A stretch of DNA of 64,000 nucleotides from Paralichthys olivaceus. Taxonomy: Eukaryota; Chordata; Actinopteri; Pleuronectiformes; Paralichthyidae. Position numbers and translations under genes: made by a program. The notes below the pieces were generated by a model. That model was not told the DNA's origin, did not search any database, and worked only from the letters and a program-made list of their open reading frames with translations. The stretch spans positions 21,707,316-21,771,315 of the forward strand of contig NC_091098.1 of the NCBI RefSeq assembly GCF_024713975.1. Reading direction: 5' to 3'. This document shows, piece after piece, positions 62,558-64,000 of the stretch (position 1 is the stretch's first letter; every line of letters starts with the position of its first letter).

Positions 62558-63980
62558 TTGCAGTGAACCGTGGCATCAAACATTCGGCGGTGTGGAGACG
62601 GCCTTCTGTCATTTTTAGTCGTGCACAATACTTTGGTTTGCTTTTCTTTACCACCGTCTGGAGCCATCTTTGAGTACATCATCCAAGAGTCAGCTTTTTC
62701 CTCGCTGGGCACATAGTGACGGAGGCTCTGATGCTAACTCATGTGCCTACGAGACGCTGTACCTTAAACTTATTTATTTGAAATTATTTATTCAACCTTT
62801 ATTTTACTGTGGTGTTCAGAGACAAGACTTGAGAGTGAAGAAAGGTGGCGTGCGTGTGTAAAGAACCGGATTCCTGTGGGTGGCAGTAGGGATTTGTTCT
62901 CACTGTGTTTTAAAGGTTGTGGTTAGAGTATGAATGTTCTGCACTAGTTAAACAAATCCCTCCTGCTGTGTCGGGTGTGGTATCATGGCCTGGACTGGTT
63001 GTTGTGTAGAGGTGGTTTACATTGCTTTAAAAACACTGTTGGTTTTCAGTTAGTCATGTTTGTTGACATGAATCACTGTAATACCATTTCCAAAAAGACT
63101 TAACTTCAAAGCTTTAGAGTTTGCTGTTGACTTAGGTTTGATACATTTTCTGTTTCACTTTGAGTCTCAAGGTTGATCACGTCCTGTTTTAATTTGCTCA
63201 CCAGATGATCCCACCCTTTTTTGGTTGAGCTAAAGTCCTATGACTCCTATCAAAGGCACGAAGAGGTATGTGAATAAATAACACCAATATCCTCTCAGCT
63301 CCAAAATGAGTTGTGACTAGTGCCCTAAAAATGTCCTGTCCATGAGGCATGGCACCAGAAGAATCTGTTTGAATGAACACCATAGGTCTGACTCAGGAAA
63401 ACCTCAGTCTTTTTTTTTTTTTTTCCTCAGTGAGCTGTAACCTCTCCTGACCTTTGTTTGCCATGCATCTGTGAATGTACACCTGAGAACAATAGAACTG
63501 TTACACTTTCCGTGACGGGGGAATATCAACTCATGCATTGGACTTGGTCGGCTTATGCTCTGAACTTGTGATCCGTGTACTTCAGAATGAGCTCGTACGA
63601 AAGCTTGGGGATGATTTTGCAGGAAACCAACTTTACCCCCAGAACATGCTCCTTGGTGCAAACTGCTCATATTTACATTTCATTGTTCATTTTATATGCA
63701 TATAAGGATTTTTTCACATAAAATGTTAAAGGTGAAATTGACCATTCACAGTTTAGACAGAACAAATGATAGATCATGTGATTTTCATTCACACACGCTG
63801 TGAACTTTCATGGATGGCTCTGATTTCAGGTCAAAGACTCAAAGAACTACTGATGTAACTGTTGACTGTGAATAGCAGCAAAGATACGAGATGACTTTTC
63901 AGACTGTTGTTGCTTTAAGTGACGAGATGAGACTGATTTAAAATGTTGAAGATGTAAATAAAAACAAAAAAATTGGGTGG
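62558..63980 (+). other. smim29: smim29 3' UTR with poly(A) signal
   Basis: No other gene follows the stop. AATAAA at 63957-63962 is followed by a G/T-rich stretch, giving a 3' UTR of about 1.4 kb. Confidence 0.6.
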
Positions 63981-64000
63981 ATGTTTTCTTTTTAGGTTGA

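Overview
This is vertebrate nuclear DNA, almost certainly from a teleost fish. The genes are split by GT-AG introns, intergenic DNA is AT-rich with long CA/GT microsatellites, and there are many fragments of short dispersed repeats of types common in fish genomes. The gene order and orientation match the human 6p21.31 block (UHRF1BP1, ILRUN, SPDEF, PACSIN1, SMIM29), read in reverse. Species cannot be fixed from the sequence alone.

Layout. (1) 1-10042, minus strand: the first 14 coding exons of uhrf1bp1 (bltp3a), a bridge-like lipid-transfer protein. About 811 residues are present and the gene runs off the left edge. (2) 10.1-12.8 kb: intergenic, with an isolated exon-like coiled-coil reading frame, an L2-like tail and a MITE fragment. 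(3) 12849-17780, plus: all five coding exons of ilrun, with a probable 3' UTR to about 20.2 kb. (4) 20.2-24.9 kb: intergenic or spdef 5' region, with repeats and a possible non-coding spdef exon. (5) 24970-27387, plus: all five coding exons of the ETS factor spdef, with a poly(A) signal near 28.5 kb. (6) 31232-40071, minus: all nine coding exons of the F-BAR/SH3 protein pacsin1. Its 5' leader appears to be spliced from non-coding exons at 51.2 kb and about 56.8 kb, so some 17 kb of apparently gene-free DNA is 5' intron. (7) 57-59.9 kb: intergenic. (8) 60740-62557, plus: all four coding exons of smim29, with a 3' UTR ending near the right edge.

The genes are not a pathway. They are a conserved syntenic block: lipid transfer at endolysosomes, regulation of antiviral transcription, epithelial/goblet-cell transcription, synaptic endocytosis, and a small single-pass membrane protein. 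SNRPC (between UHRF1BP1 and ILRUN in human) and RPS10/NUDT3 (between PACSIN1 and SMIM29 in human) were not seen at their expected places.

The points most worth a second look are loss of both NPF (EHD-binding) motifs in pacsin1, a start-overlapping uORF in pacsin1, an AUG-CAA-UGA mini-uORF overlapping the smim29 start, a GC-AG intron in uhrf1bp1, a 19-bp minisatellite in spdef intron 1 that resembles the adjacent splice donor, an orphan coiled-coil frame, and a perfect 18-bp-arm palindrome. I found no convincing new multi-gene system. Exon boundaries were read by eye from splice signals, phase and family resemblance; no alignment or expression data were available.
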